Shown: piece by piece, positions 27,518 through 35,711 of the stretch
How positions within the stretch are numbered: position 1 is the stretch's first letter
Layout of the letters: each line of letters begins with the position of its first letter
DNA from: Labrenzia sp. OB1
Lineage (GTDB): Bacteria > Pseudomonadota > Alphaproteobacteria > Rhizobiales > Stappiaceae
Reading direction: 5' to 3'
Length of the DNA stretch: 64,000 nt
NCBI RefSeq assembly: GCF_001624695.1
Contig: NZ_JSEP01000022.1
Coordinates: 1-64,000, forward strand
The notes under the pieces: model-generated
Database searches by the model: none
Told to the model about the DNA's origin: nothing
The model's input: the letters and a program-made list of their open reading frames with translations, nothing else
Translations under genes and position numbers: made by a program

Positions 27518-27532
27518 GTTCTCTTACTGTTC
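27518..27532 (-). promoter_or_regulatory. LexA (SOS) box 2
   Basis: GTTC-TCTTACT-GTTC, a second perfect GTTC-N7-GTTC operator. It starts 28 bp from box 1, so the two lie on nearly the same side of the helix on a scale of about 2.7 turns. Confidence 0.85.
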
Positions 27533-27860
27533 CGGTGCGCTGTGCGCCTGCATTCGAGGTTTGTCGCCGTTTTCCGAAGCGCAGGGATCTTCCACCGGGG
27601 AAACCTGCAAACGCAACACACAGGTGCCGGGTTTGTGAATTGCCAACAAGGCAACGGCGACGGCTCCGGTCTGCCCGGGAGGAGCACCGGAACTTGGCGG
27701 TGTCCGGTGGGACAATCAAGACCCTCTCTGAACTTGCGATCGGGGGAGGATTCAGGCCGAGCCGAGACGCAATATGCCTCAACACTGTCCATTCCGCTTG
27801 GCAGACAAATCTGCAAGGATATGCGCCGCGATATATTTCGGATTCGGCAAGGAGGGGTGA
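27533..27860. other. Intergenic stretch upstream of the hydrolase gene
   Basis: About 330 bp between the SOS boxes and the alpha/beta hydrolase start. Several frames are open, but none has a good ribosome site or recognisable content. I see no gene here. Confidence 0.5.
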
Positions 27861-28670
27861 ATGATGGCTGCTCAAGTTACCGACTGGGATGATGCCTACG
27901 CCAACGCGGCGCATATCCCGGGAGCCGCGGACTATCCGCAGCGGTGGACGGAAGAAGCCGGGACGTTCCGGAAGACCTGGATCGAAAAGGACCTGGGGAT
28001 TGTCTATGGCGAGACGGATCGTCAGCGCCTCGATATCTTTCATCCGGAAGGCAAGGCGAAAGGGCTCGTCGTCTATGTTCATGGTGGCTACTGGCTCAAA
28101 TTCGACAGGTCATCGTGGTCCCATTTCGCCAAAGGCTGTCTTGCTCGCGGGTGGTCCGTGTGCCTGCCGGGATATGATCTGGTGCCGGACGTCGCCATAT
28201 CCGACATAACCCGGCAGATCGGCCTCGCGGTTGGCAAGGCCTGTGAGCGGATCGTTGGTCCGGTACGGCTGACAGGGCATTCGGCCGGTGGCCATCTCGT
28301 CACGCGTCTGGTGTGCGAGGACACGCCCCTTTCTCCAAAGGTTCTTGCACGTATCGAGAAAGTCGTTTCGATCAGCGGAGTGCACGACCTGCGCCCGTTG
28401 CGGAACACTTCCATGAACGATGCGTTCCGGATGACGGAGGAGGATGCGGTTGCCGAAAGTCCCGCCCTCAAGGCGCCGTCAGGCACCTGTCCGGTCGTTG
28501 CCTGGGTGGGCGGGGACGAAAGACCGGAATTCATTCGCCAATCCCGCCTGCTCTCCGAGGCATGGCCGAACGCCATCTTTCACGAAGAACCGGGTCGGCA
28601 TCATTTCGATGTCATCGATGGTCTGCAGGTTCCCGACAGCAATCTGACTTCAACCCTGCTGGCTTCATAA
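27861..28670 (+). CDS. Alpha/beta hydrolase (esterase / formamidase-like)
   Basis: A 269-residue protein with a very strong AAGGAGGGG site before a double ATG. The oxyanion-hole motif HGGYW (VVYVHGGYWLKFDRSSW) and the nucleophile elbow GHSAGGH (Ser in G-x-S-x-G) define the HSL/kynurenine-formamidase type of alpha/beta hydrolase; the His is probably in GRHHFDVIDGL. The substrate is unknown. fumC follows after 22 bp with its own ribosome site, so the two are likely co-transcribed. Confidence 0.88.
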   Translation: MMAAQVTDWDDAYANAAHIPGAADYPQRWTEEAGTFRKTWIEKDLGIVYGETDRQRLDIFHPEGKAKGLVVYVHGGYWLKFDRSSWSHFAKGCLARGWSVCLPGYDLVPDVAISDITRQIGLAVGKACERIVGPVRLTGHSAGGHLVTRLVCEDTPLSPKVLARIEKVVSISGVHDLRPLRNTSMNDAFRMTEEDAVAESPALKAPSGTCPVVAWVGGDERPEFIRQSRLLSEAWPNAIFHEEPGRHHFDVIDGLQVPDSNLTSTLLAS

Positions 28671-28692
28671 GCCACTCTTCAGGAGATCCCGA

Positions 28693-30078
28693 ATGCGCAT
28701 GGAAAGTGACAGTCTGGGCGAGATCAGCGTTCCCGAAGACAAATACTGGGGCGCGCAGACACAGCGGTCGTTGACATATTTTTCCATCGGCAGCGACCTG
28801 ATGCCGATGGAACTCATCCATGCCTACGGTATCCTGAAGAAGGCTGCGGCGCTGACCAATCTGGATCTCGGCCTGCTGGACAGGCAATTGGCGGATCTGA
28901 TCGTCGGGGCGGCGGAAGAAGTCGCGGACGGTCAACTGGACGAGCATTTTCCGCTGCATGTGTGGATGACGGGCAGCGGTACGCAATCCAACATGAACGT
29001 CAATGAAGTCATCTCCAATCGGGCGATCGCCCATGCGGGCGGGGTGCTGGGGACCAAGGACCCCGTTCATCCCAATGACCATGTCAACATGTCCCAGTCG
29101 TCCAACGACACCTTTCCTGCAGCCATGCATATGGCGGCCGCCATTCAGGCGACGCACAGGCTGCTGCCCGGTGTCCGCACGTTGTATGAAAGCCTGAAGG
29201 TCAAGTCCGAGGCCTGGGACGCGATCATCAAGGTCGGGCGCACCCATATGCAGGATGCCACGCCGCTGACGCTCGGACAGGAGTTTTCCGGATACGCCGA
29301 AATGCTGCATCAGGACATCGCGCGGATCGAGCATGCGCTGACGGATGTGTATGCGCTTGCCCTGGGGGGGACGGCTGTAGGAACCGGGATCAATACCCAT
29401 CCGGAATTCGCGGAACGCTCCGCCTCCAGGATAGCGGAGCTCACCGGGCTTCCATTTGTCAGCGCGCCCAACAAGTTCGCGGTGCAGGGCAGCCACGATG
29501 CGTTGGTGATGTTCAGCGGAGCTCTGCGGACGCTGGCTGTCTCGCTTTTCAAGATCGCCAACGATATCCGCCTTTTGTCCTGCGGGCCGCGCTGCGGATT
29601 TTATGAGCTGAAGATTCCGGCGAATGAACCGGGGTCATCGATCATGCCTGGCAAGGTCAACCCCACCCAGTGCGAGGCGCTGGCGATGATCGCCGCCCAG
29701 GCGATGGGGAACGACGTCACCGTCGGCATCGGCGGGGCGAGCGGTTATCTGGAGATGAATGTTTATAAACCTCTGATGATCAATGCCATCCTGCAGTCGA
29801 TTCGGATCATGGGGGACGGCTGTACGAACTTCGCCCGCTACCTGGTCGATGGCATGGAGCCGAATGAGAAGCGGATCCGGGAATATCTGGATCAGTCGCT
29901 GATGCTGGTCACTGCACTCAGCCCGGTCATCGGCTACGACAAGGCCAGCCACGCCGCGCATCATGCGTTCGAACACGACATGACGCTGAAGCAGGCATGC
30001 CTTGATCTCGGGTATGTCGATGCAGCGGAATTCGACAAGGTCGTCGATCCCTCGAAGATGATCCATCCTGCCTTGTAA
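28693..30078 (+). CDS. fumC: Class II fumarate hydratase
   Basis: A 461-residue protein starting MRMESDSLGEISVPEDKYWGAQTQRS, with AGGAG upstream. It contains the fumarase-type active-site segments TGSGTQSNMNVNEV, GRTHMQDATPLTLGQE and the superfamily signature GSSIMPGKVNP at about residues 313-323. It is oxygen-stable, free of iron-sulphur clusters, and hydrates fumarate to L-malate in the TCA cycle. A terminator follows. Confidence 0.97.
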   Translation: MRMESDSLGEISVPEDKYWGAQTQRSLTYFSIGSDLMPMELIHAYGILKKAAALTNLDLGLLDRQLADLIVGAAEEVADGQLDEHFPLHVWMTGSGTQSNMNVNEVISNRAIAHAGGVLGTKDPVHPNDHVNMSQSSNDTFPAAMHMAAAIQATHRLLPGVRTLYESLKVKSEAWDAIIKVGRTHMQDATPLTLGQEFSGYAEMLHQDIARIEHALTDVYALALGGTAVGTGINTHPEFAERSASRIAELTGLPFVSAPNKFAVQGSHDALVMFSGALRTLAVSLFKIANDIRLLSCGPRCGFYELKIPANEPGSSIMPGKVNPTQCEALAMIAAQAMGNDVTVGIGGASGYLEMNVYKPLMINAILQSIRIMGDGCTNFARYLVDGMEPNEKRIREYLDQSLMLVTALSPVIGYDKASHAAHHAFEHDMTLKQACLDLGYVDAAEFDKVVDPSKMIHPAL

Positions 30079-30113
30079 GCGGATGAAAGTCTTGCGTTAC
30101 CCAATTCGAAAGA

Positions 30114-30138
30114 GGCGGCACCGGGCCGCCCCCTTTTT
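30114..30138 (+). terminator. Terminator after fumC
   Basis: GGCGGC (30114-30119) and GCCGCC (30125-30130) pair around a 5-nt loop, followed by CCC and TTTTT. It lies between the convergent fumC and FAH-family genes. Confidence 0.7.
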
Positions 30139-30140
30139 GT

Positions 30141-31289
30141 TCATATCAATTCGCGCTGGGCGAGGTTGCGCATCAGGTTACTGATCCCGAATGTCCATTC
30201 CGGGCATTCGGTCGAGAGCCGGACCGTGTTCGTCAATTTGCCGAAACCGGGCGCGGAAATCGTCACGACGTCGCCGAGCTTGTGCGTGAAGCCTTCGCCG
30301 GGAACATCACGGTCTTTCGTCGGGGCAAAGAGAGTGCCCAGGAAAAGCACGATGCCGTCGGGATACTGGTGATGGCGTCCTACCGTCTGACGGACAAGGT
30401 CTTCCGGATCGCGGCTGATTTCGCGCATGGAGGAATGGCCATTCAGCACAAAGCCGTCAGGTCCCTCGACCTTCATGTCCAGTTCTGCCTTGCGGACATC
30501 GTCGAGCGAAAACGTTGCGTCGAACAGGCGGAACATCGGACCGATGGAACAGGAAGCGTTGTTGTCCTTCGCCTTGGACAGAAGCAGGGCGGAGCGGCCT
30601 TCGACGTCGCGCAGGTTCACGTCGTTGCCAAGGGCGCCGCCGACGATCCTGCCGTTCGAGGAGACAGCCAGAACCACCTCGGGCTCCGGGTTGTTCCACT
30701 TTGAGATCGGGTGAAGGCCGACATCCGCGCCAGGGCCCATTGAGGACAGGACCTGCGCCTTGGAGAACACTTCCGCATCCGGACCGATGCCGACTTCCAG
30801 GTACTGGCTCCAAAGACCTTCGGCGATCAGGGCCTGCTTCACCCTTGCGGCTTCTTCCGAACCCGCCTTGATGTTGCGCAGGCTTTCCCCGATTGCGCTG
30901 CCGACGCGGTTGCGGATTTCCTCCGCCTTTTGCGGATCGCCTGCGGCCTGCTCCTCAATCACGCGCTCGACCATGGAGCTTGCGAAGGTCACGCCGCAGG
31001 CTTTCACGGATTGAAGGTCGCAGGGGGCCAAAAAATGGATCGCTTCAAGATCGCCGGGTGTTGCGGAAGCAATATCCTCCAGAGTGCCGAGAGACGTGCC
31101 CGCAGCGGCCGAGACATAGGTTGCCGGATCGTTCATCTCACAGATGTCACGAACCGTCGGTGCGGATTTCGAGGTTATGTCGATCACCTGTCCGTCGCGC
31201 AAAGTGACCACAGCCGGACCGCTCACCTCGGGCCGCCACACACGGCCAAGAAATGTCCCACTCAACTCCGAAGTATCCAGAAAGCTCAT
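30141..31289 (-). CDS. Fumarylacetoacetate hydrolase family protein, probable 2-keto-3-deoxy-pentonate dehydratase
   Basis: A 382-residue protein starting MSFLDTSELSGTFLGRVWRP. The first third (TLRDGQVIDITSKSAPTVRDICE) resembles Caulobacter XylX-type 2-keto-3-deoxy-D-xylonate/arabinonate dehydratases. The FAH fold follows: KACGVTFASSMVER, PEPEVVLAVSSNGRIVGGALGNDVNLRDVEGRSALLLSKAKDN with acidic metal ligands, and HKLGDVVTISAPGFGKL. The sugar-acid assignment is inferred from overall resemblance; no other pentose gene is in the window. A perfect palindrome lies just upstream. Confidence 0.8.
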   Translation of the reverse strand: MSFLDTSELSGTFLGRVWRPEVSGPAVVTLRDGQVIDITSKSAPTVRDICEMNDPATYVSAAAGTSLGTLEDIASATPGDLEAIHFLAPCDLQSVKACGVTFASSMVERVIEEQAAGDPQKAEEIRNRVGSAIGESLRNIKAGSEEAARVKQALIAEGLWSQYLEVGIGPDAEVFSKAQVLSSMGPGADVGLHPISKWNNPEPEVVLAVSSNGRIVGGALGNDVNLRDVEGRSALLLSKAKDNNASCSIGPMFRLFDATFSLDDVRKAELDMKVEGPDGFVLNGHSSMREISRDPEDLVRQTVGRHHQYPDGIVLFLGTLFAPTKDRDVPGEGFTHKLGDVVTISAPGFGKLTNTVRLSTECPEWTFGISNLMRNLAQRELI

Positions 31290-31332
31290 TTTCCATCCCT
31301 AGTTTTACTTGATTTATCTTTATTGGATCACT

Positions 31333-31360
31333 CCGCTTTCATACGGAAATATGAAAGCGG
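31333..31360. promoter_or_regulatory. Palindrome upstream of the FAH-family gene (candidate operator)
   Basis: The perfect 11-bp inverted repeat CCGCTTTCATA / TATGAAAGCGG has a 6-bp spacer and is centred about 57 bp upstream of the start. It is either a dimeric repressor operator or a leader hairpin. The rest of the 31290-31573 gap shows nothing else. Confidence 0.5.
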
Positions 31361-31573
31361 ACATGTCGACCTTGGCTGAAGCGTCAGATCATCTCGTCAG
31401 CGCTCCGTTGGGCGCCGAAATTCCGTAGAAAAATGTTATCGCACGACAATGAGTTCCGATCCGGTTGCGATCTGAGGTCTGACTTTCAGGCTGTGTTTTT
31501 TCTAATGGTATACCAACGACTGGCAGCCGATGCTACTCCGATCCGAAGCGCACCGGCCGCCGTGCAGATTAAT

Positions 31574-32287
31574 TCACGCGGTTGACTGGAATCCGACCTT
31601 GCCGCCATGAATGAACCAGGCCTTGCTGAAAAGACTCAGATCAAGCCTGTTGGGAAGGCGGACATCGCTCATATCGGGAAGAGGTTTCACGTCCGGATCG
31701 TAGGAGCGGTCTATCTGGGAGAGGAACGCCAGAATAATTCCCCGGTTTCGGGCAAACTCCCGAAGTTCCCTTACCTGCACAGCCAGATCCGGCTTGCTTC
31801 TCCGCTGGTCGAGGATCTGCAGATAGTCGATCAGCGCGATGGTTCCGCTCGGAGCGTCCTCAAGGTACTCGATGATGAAATCCGAGCTGATTTCCTCGGA
31901 TGTCACGACCGACAGGCGGTCGGTTGTTTCTCCGGGCTCGGCACCGAGATCGGCCAGACATTCCCGAGCTGTTTGTTCGGTAAATTCTAGCGAGAACAAT
32001 ACGGCTCTGCGTCCTTCTCGGGCCGCTTGAAGCAGGAGCTTCAGGCCCATGAGGGTCTTGCCCTGTCGGGGACGGGCGCCCAGCAGCGCAAAGTCACCGT
32101 TTTCAAGTCTGGAGAGTGTGGCTTCAGTGGATGAGAGCCCGGATGAACGGGCCGCAAGCAGGCTCCAGTGTGTAAACCCTTCTTCTTGGGCAACCCGGTC
32201 CAGTGCCGTGGCCAGAGGGATTTTTTGTTCGCGGGCCATCAACTTGGCTCGGCGCTTGAGCTGGAAAACCGGTGCGGAAAGTGTCAT
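31574..32287 (-). CDS. Small DnaB/RecA-like ATPase (orphan helicase-type domain)
   Basis: A 237-residue protein; ATG 32287-32285 (MTLSAPVFQLKRR) has GGAGG about 7 nt upstream. After a helical N-terminus of about 55 residues comes a RecA-type core: Walker A GARPRQGKT (residues 70-78), VLFSLEFTE as in DnaB motif 1a, Walker B TIALIDYLQIL and the motif-3-like ILAFLSQIDRS. This matches only the C-terminal half of DnaB; the N-terminal helicase collar is absent. Its role is unknown; alternatives are a RadA/KaiC-like regulator. Confidence 0.8.
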   Translation of the reverse strand: MTLSAPVFQLKRRAKLMAREQKIPLATALDRVAQEEGFTHWSLLAARSSGLSSTEATLSRLENGDFALLGARPRQGKTLMGLKLLLQAAREGRRAVLFSLEFTEQTARECLADLGAEPGETTDRLSVVTSEEISSDFIIEYLEDAPSGTIALIDYLQILDQRRSKPDLAVQVRELREFARNRGIILAFLSQIDRSYDPDVKPLPDMSDVRLPNRLDLSLFSKAWFIHGGKVGFQSTA

Positions 32288-32512
32288 TTCGCAAACCTCC
32301 ATTACGAGCCGGATACGCAATCCCTCCTAATGCGAGCGCTCGAACGGATGGTCCGATGGTGTGCTACCCCGTATGTCGGATACTTCCCCGGCGGAGGGGG
32401 GAGGCTCGGGCCAAGCCTGCGTGCAAGTTATTTGGGGAAGGCGATTCTGGCAAGCCGGTCTGGCAAACGGATCTGGCAAGTCAGTCTGCGAGACGGAGCC
32501 CGTGCCGCGTCG

Positions 32513-32881
32513 TCAGCCGTCCAGCTCATAAAGCCGCTGAGCCAGTTTTCTCAGACCGCTGCTGCTGAAGTGGCGGATATGTGCGGGAGGAACCAGGTAG
32601 GCGACACCGGCAGCAAGGCCGTTGCGCCAGCGAAGCTGAACCTGCGCAAGTGTTTTGGCGCCGACATCATAGACATAAAACTCTTCCGGAAGATCCGTCT
32701 GTCTGTTCAGTACCAGTCTTAGACCGCCTTTCGACATGTCCCGGATCATGCAGTCGCAAATGAAAGCATTGTCGAGGCTTGCGAGCTTGGCGGGGCGAAG
32801 GCGTGTAACTTGTCGCCGATCAAGACGTCTCTGTATGGCCTGAACGAGGGAGTTCTTGCCGGAATTCAGGAAAGCGAACAT
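32513..32881 (-). CDS. PilZ-domain protein (predicted c-di-GMP binder)
   Basis: A 122-residue protein. It carries the PilZ c-di-GMP signatures R-x-x-x-R (RQVTR, residues 23-27) and D-x-S-x-x-G (DMSKGG, residues 48-53), with beta-strands between and after. No membrane segment or second domain is visible. PilZ proteins relay the second messenger to motility or adhesion systems; the flagellar cluster starts about 700 bp away. It is a single gene on the - strand. Confidence 0.85.
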   Translation of the reverse strand: MFAFLNSGKNSLVQAIQRRLDRRQVTRLRPAKLASLDNAFICDCMIRDMSKGGLRLVLNRQTDLPEEFYVYDVGAKTLAQVQLRWRNGLAAGVAYLVPPAHIRHFSSSGLRKLAQRLYELDG

Positions 32882-32889
32882 GGCGGAGT

Positions 32890-33423
32890 TTACTGGCCCT
32901 GCTTGAACGGGATGCCCGGTGGTGCGGGCAAGGGAGGAACGGGTCTTCTTCTCGGCGTTGGGGCGGGGCTGTATGACGGATCACCCAGCGTGGTTGGCCT
33001 GTGGTTCACCGGAGACTGTTGGTTGCTGCAGGTGTTGTAGGCAAGGTCATACAGGCCTTGCCAGCCACCGGGATAATTTCCCAGTGTGTCCAGGACGGTG
33101 AGAGCGCCGCCGGCAAGGGCGCCTCGGCGCGCGCCGCCGGGGCCTTTCCACGCACCACCCGCGACTGCTCCCTGCATACCACCGTCCACGATGGGGACAT
33201 TCGTGGGATCATTGCTCGTGTGAGCATTGGCATAGGATCTGGCGTAGGCATCGCAATTCACTGTTTGTGCATTTGCAGCGGACAAGGCGCAAAAAGAGAG
33301 CAGAACTCCCGCGAGAACCGATTGCCGCTGTGGTGCAGCCGGGAAGGCGGGCCATGAGACTTTCTTGCCCGGGCGTTTCCCACCGGATCGAATTAACAGG
33401 CTGGGTCCGGGGATCGACATCAT
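32890..33423 (-). CDS. Small secreted glycine-zipper protein with proline-rich tail
   Basis: 177 residues from ATG 33423-33421, which has GGAGG close upstream. A basic start and a hydrophobic segment ending FCALSAANAQT (about residues 42-54) make a signal sequence. Two Cys follow (VNCDAYARSYA and YNTCSNQQ). The middle holds a glycine-zipper-like stretch (GAVAGGAWKGPGGARRGALAGG), and the last 35 residues are proline-rich (PAPTPRRRPVPPLPAPP). No family or function is recognised. It starts in the region facing flgB and stops 8 bp before the PilZ gene start. Confidence 0.65.
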   Translation of the reverse strand: MMSIPGPSLLIRSGGKRPGKKVSWPAFPAAPQRQSVLAGVLLSFCALSAANAQTVNCDAYARSYANAHTSNDPTNVPIVDGGMQGAVAGGAWKGPGGARRGALAGGALTVLDTLGNYPGGWQGLYDLAYNTCSNQQSPVNHRPTTLGDPSYSPAPTPRRRPVPPLPAPPGIPFKQGQ

Positions 33424-33492
33424 GACGCCTCCATTGGTACCGGTTTTCCGGCTCGTTGGCTGGAGCCCGATATCGCTCCTGCTTGCACCTTG

Positions 33493-33509
33493 AAGATTGC
33501 GCGAAGCTT
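33493..33509. promoter_or_regulatory. Flagellar motif, inverted copy upstream of flgB
   Basis: AAGATT-GCGCG-AAGCTT, the reverse-orientation form of the motif AAGCTT-CGCGC-AAGCTT seen before flhA. It lies 94 bp before flgB and may serve the divergent gene as well. Confidence 0.5.
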
Positions 33510-33541
33510 GCGCCATCCGCCCTGTGAAACGCTTTGCGGAC

Positions 33542-33558
33542 CAGCCTCGGGCAAGGTT
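33542..33558 (+). promoter_or_regulatory. Flagellar motif upstream of flgB
   Basis: CAGCCT-CGGGC-AAGGTT, ending 45 bp before the flgB start, the same distance as at flhA and close to that at flgE (47 bp). Confidence 0.5.
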
Positions 33559-33602
33559 GGCCGATTACACCTTGACGCAACCTGAGCTGATAGGAGGTTT
33601 CG

Positions 33603-33983
33603 ATGGAGCCTGTGTTCCTGAACAAACTCGTTTCGCAAAACAATGACTGGCTTTCCATGCGTCAGGCGACCATCGCCGAGAACATGGCAAACGCCAACAC
33701 ACCTGGGTTCAACGCCAGGGACCTGGAGCCTTTCACGTCCGTGATAAGCGAAACCCGCCTTGCCATGACGGCGACCCATGACAGCCACCTCGGTCAGGCG
33801 ATGGAGGTTCCGCGCCCCTCTGATGTGGAAAAGGAGGACAGCTGGATGGTCACCCACTCCGGCAACTCGGTCAGCATCGAGCAGGAACTGATGAAAGCAG
33901 GTGAAGTCGCGCGCGATCATGCCTTGAACGCCAGTATCGCGAAGTCGTTTCACCGAATGTATCTCTCCTCGGTGAAATCATAA
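33603..33983 (+). CDS. flgB: Flagellar basal-body rod protein FlgB
   Basis: A 126-residue protein with AGGAGG upstream. The N-terminus (LNKLVSQNNDWLSMRQATIAENMANANTPGFNARDLEPF) has the rod/hook family ANANTPG motif. The usual C-terminal helix (ALNASIAKSFHRMYLSSVKS) is present. FlgB is the proximal rod subunit, exported without a cleaved signal. It starts the rod unit; flgC follows after 11 bp. Confidence 0.95.
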   Translation: MEPVFLNKLVSQNNDWLSMRQATIAENMANANTPGFNARDLEPFTSVISETRLAMTATHDSHLGQAMEVPRPSDVEKEDSWMVTHSGNSVSIEQELMKAGEVARDHALNASIAKSFHRMYLSSVKS

Positions 33984-33994
33984 GGAATTCGACC

Positions 33995-34411
33995 ATGTCC
34001 GACCCATTGTCCGCTTCTCTTCAGATTTCCGGTTCAGGACTGCGCGCTCAGTCCGAGCGGTTGCGTGTCGTTTCCGAAAACCTCGCGAATGCGCGCTCGA
34101 CCGGTAAAACCGCCGGCGACGATCCTTATCGCCGCAAGACCATCACTTTTGAAAGCGAGTTCAGCCGCGCTCATCAGGCACAACTCGTGTCCGTCAAGGG
34201 GATCGGGTCCGACAAGGCGCCGTTCACCGTTGAATACGAGCCGGGTCATCCGGCGGCAGACGAGAACGGCTACGTGAAGATGCCCAACGTCAATACGCTT
34301 CTGGAACTCGCGGATATGCGCGAGACCAACCGCTCCTATGAAGCCAATCTGAAAGTCATGACGCAGGCCCGCGAGATGGTTATGCGCAACATCGATCTTC
34401 TGAGGAACTGA
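33995..34411 (+). CDS. flgC: Flagellar basal-body rod protein FlgC
   Basis: A 138-residue protein with the rod-type N-terminus (LSASLQISGSGLRAQSERLRVVSENLANARSTG) and the FlgC C-terminus (GYVKMPNVNTLLELADMRETNRSYEANLKVMTQAREM). It is a proximal rod subunit. Only 2 bp separate it from fliE. Confidence 0.96.
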   Translation: MSDPLSASLQISGSGLRAQSERLRVVSENLANARSTGKTAGDDPYRRKTITFESEFSRAHQAQLVSVKGIGSDKAPFTVEYEPGHPAADENGYVKMPNVNTLLELADMRETNRSYEANLKVMTQAREMVMRNIDLLRN

Positions 34412-34413
34412 CC

Positions 34414-34752
34414 ATGATCAATGAAATTTCCGCACTGTCTTCCGCCTCGAGCACGGACGGTCTCCTCAAGACGACGTCCACCACCCGCTATTCGGCAAGC
34501 GCTCCGGACATGGGAGGAACCGCCGAGGTATCCGCTCCGAGTTTTTCGGAGGCTGTATCGCAGGTTTCTAACGATGCCATTGAGAAGATCAAGCATGGGG
34601 AAGCGGCGGCGATTGCCGGTGTCGACGGACAGGCCTCGGCGCAGCAGGTCGTGGAGGCCGTGCTTGCCGCTGAATCCACCCTGCAGACCGCGATCGCCAT
34701 CCGCGACAAGGTTGTGAGCGCCTATCAGGAAATCAGCCGCATGTCGATCTGA
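34414..34752 (+). CDS. fliE: Flagellar hook-basal body complex protein FliE
   Basis: A 112-residue protein. The variable N-terminus precedes the typical FliE C-terminus (SFSEAVSQVSNDAIEKIKHGE, ... AQQVVEAVLAAESTLQTAIAIRDKVVSAYQEISRMSI). FliE joins the MS ring and export gate to the rod. Its place after flgC is the standard Hyphomicrobiales order. Confidence 0.95.
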   Translation: MINEISALSSASSTDGLLKTTSTTRYSASAPDMGGTAEVSAPSFSEAVSQVSNDAIEKIKHGEAAAIAGVDGQASAQQVVEAVLAAESTLQTAIAIRDKVVSAYQEISRMSI

Positions 34753-34805
34753 CCCTGAGCGGGAAGATCATCTGAACTGAGCGGAACCCATCACGGAGAT
34801 GAACC

Positions 34806-35594
34806 ATGAAAGCCCTTGCAATTGCCGCGACCGGCATGAGTGCCCAGCAGCTTAATGTCGAAGTTGTTGCGAACAATATCGCCAATATGAACACCACCTC
34901 GTACAAGAGGTCCCAGGCGGAGTTTTCAGACCTGCTGTATCAGGCAGAGCGCCTGCAGGGCGTGCCGAACCGCGGTGGTGAGGATCCGGTTCCCGAAGGC
35001 GCTCAACTCGGTCTGGGCGTCAGAACCGCCGGTATCCGCAAGCTGCATGTCCAGGGATCGCTGACGAACACGGGCAATCAGTTCGATGTCGCCCTGGACG
35101 GACGGGGCTGGTTTGAGATCACCGGGCCGGACGAGGAAACCCTCTATACCCGCGCCGGGTCCTTCAACAAGAACGCTGAGGGCCGCCTGGTGACCATCGA
35201 CGGATATGCGGTCGAACCCGCGATCCTCGTGCCGGAGGAGACCATCGAGGTGGTCGTCAATGAATCCGGTGAGGTCTACGCGAAGGTCGACGGTGAACTG
35301 GCGCCGCGCGAACTGGGGCAGCTGACCCTGGCGAACTTCGCCAATGATGTCGGCCTAGAGCCGGTCGGCGGCAATCTGTTCCGCGAAACAGAAGCCTCCG
35401 GCACGCCTGTGGCCGGTGTGCCGGGCGACCCAGGTTTCGGCGTGGTCCGTCAGGGCTACCTTGAAAGCTCGAACGTCGATCCGGTGAAGGAAATCACGGC
35501 GCTCATCAACGCCCAGCGCGGATACGAAATGAACTCGAAGGTTATGAAGGCCGCCGATGAGATGGCCGGAACAGTAACCAACGGCATCCGCTAG
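34806..35594 (+). CDS. flgG: Flagellar distal rod protein FlgG
   Basis: A 262-residue protein starting MKALAIAATGMSAQQLNVEVVANNIANMNTTSYKRSQAEF, the FlgG signature, with GLGVRTAGIRKLHVQGSLTNTGNQFDVALDGRGWFEI and the C-terminal LESSNVDPVKEITALINAQRGYEMNSKVM. It forms the distal rod. Its TAG stop (35592-35594) belongs to a dispersed repeat that follows. Confidence 0.98.
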   Translation: MKALAIAATGMSAQQLNVEVVANNIANMNTTSYKRSQAEFSDLLYQAERLQGVPNRGGEDPVPEGAQLGLGVRTAGIRKLHVQGSLTNTGNQFDVALDGRGWFEITGPDEETLYTRAGSFNKNAEGRLVTIDGYAVEPAILVPEETIEVVVNESGEVYAKVDGELAPRELGQLTLANFANDVGLEPVGGNLFRETEASGTPVAGVPGDPGFGVVRQGYLESSNVDPVKEITALINAQRGYEMNSKVMKAADEMAGTVTNGIR

Positions 35595-35631
35595 AGCGTC
35601 CCGCGTTCAGGTGAACGCAATCCAGATGCTC
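35593..35631. repeat. Dispersed repeat element after flgG
   Basis: It begins AGAGCGTCCCGCGTTCA, matching the ends of the element after lpxB (AGAGCATCCCGCGTT and AGAGCGTGTCGCGTT). Internally GCGTTCA-GG-TGAACGC is a perfect palindrome, and outer GAGC bases are mirrored by GCTC at 35628-35631. The flgG stop codon is made of its first bases. Confidence 0.6.
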
Positions 35632-35711
35632 GAACACCTTAATATCGATCAGCGTTTTCGGCTTTGTGTGAGTTTGCAGGCAGACAGGCTGATCTGGAAA
35701 GGTCCCGGAAT

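Noticed and set aside
27398..27892. A 164-codon frame on the + strand across the lexA promoter
   Set aside because: It overlaps lexA and both SOS boxes and has unlikely composition; treated as chance.
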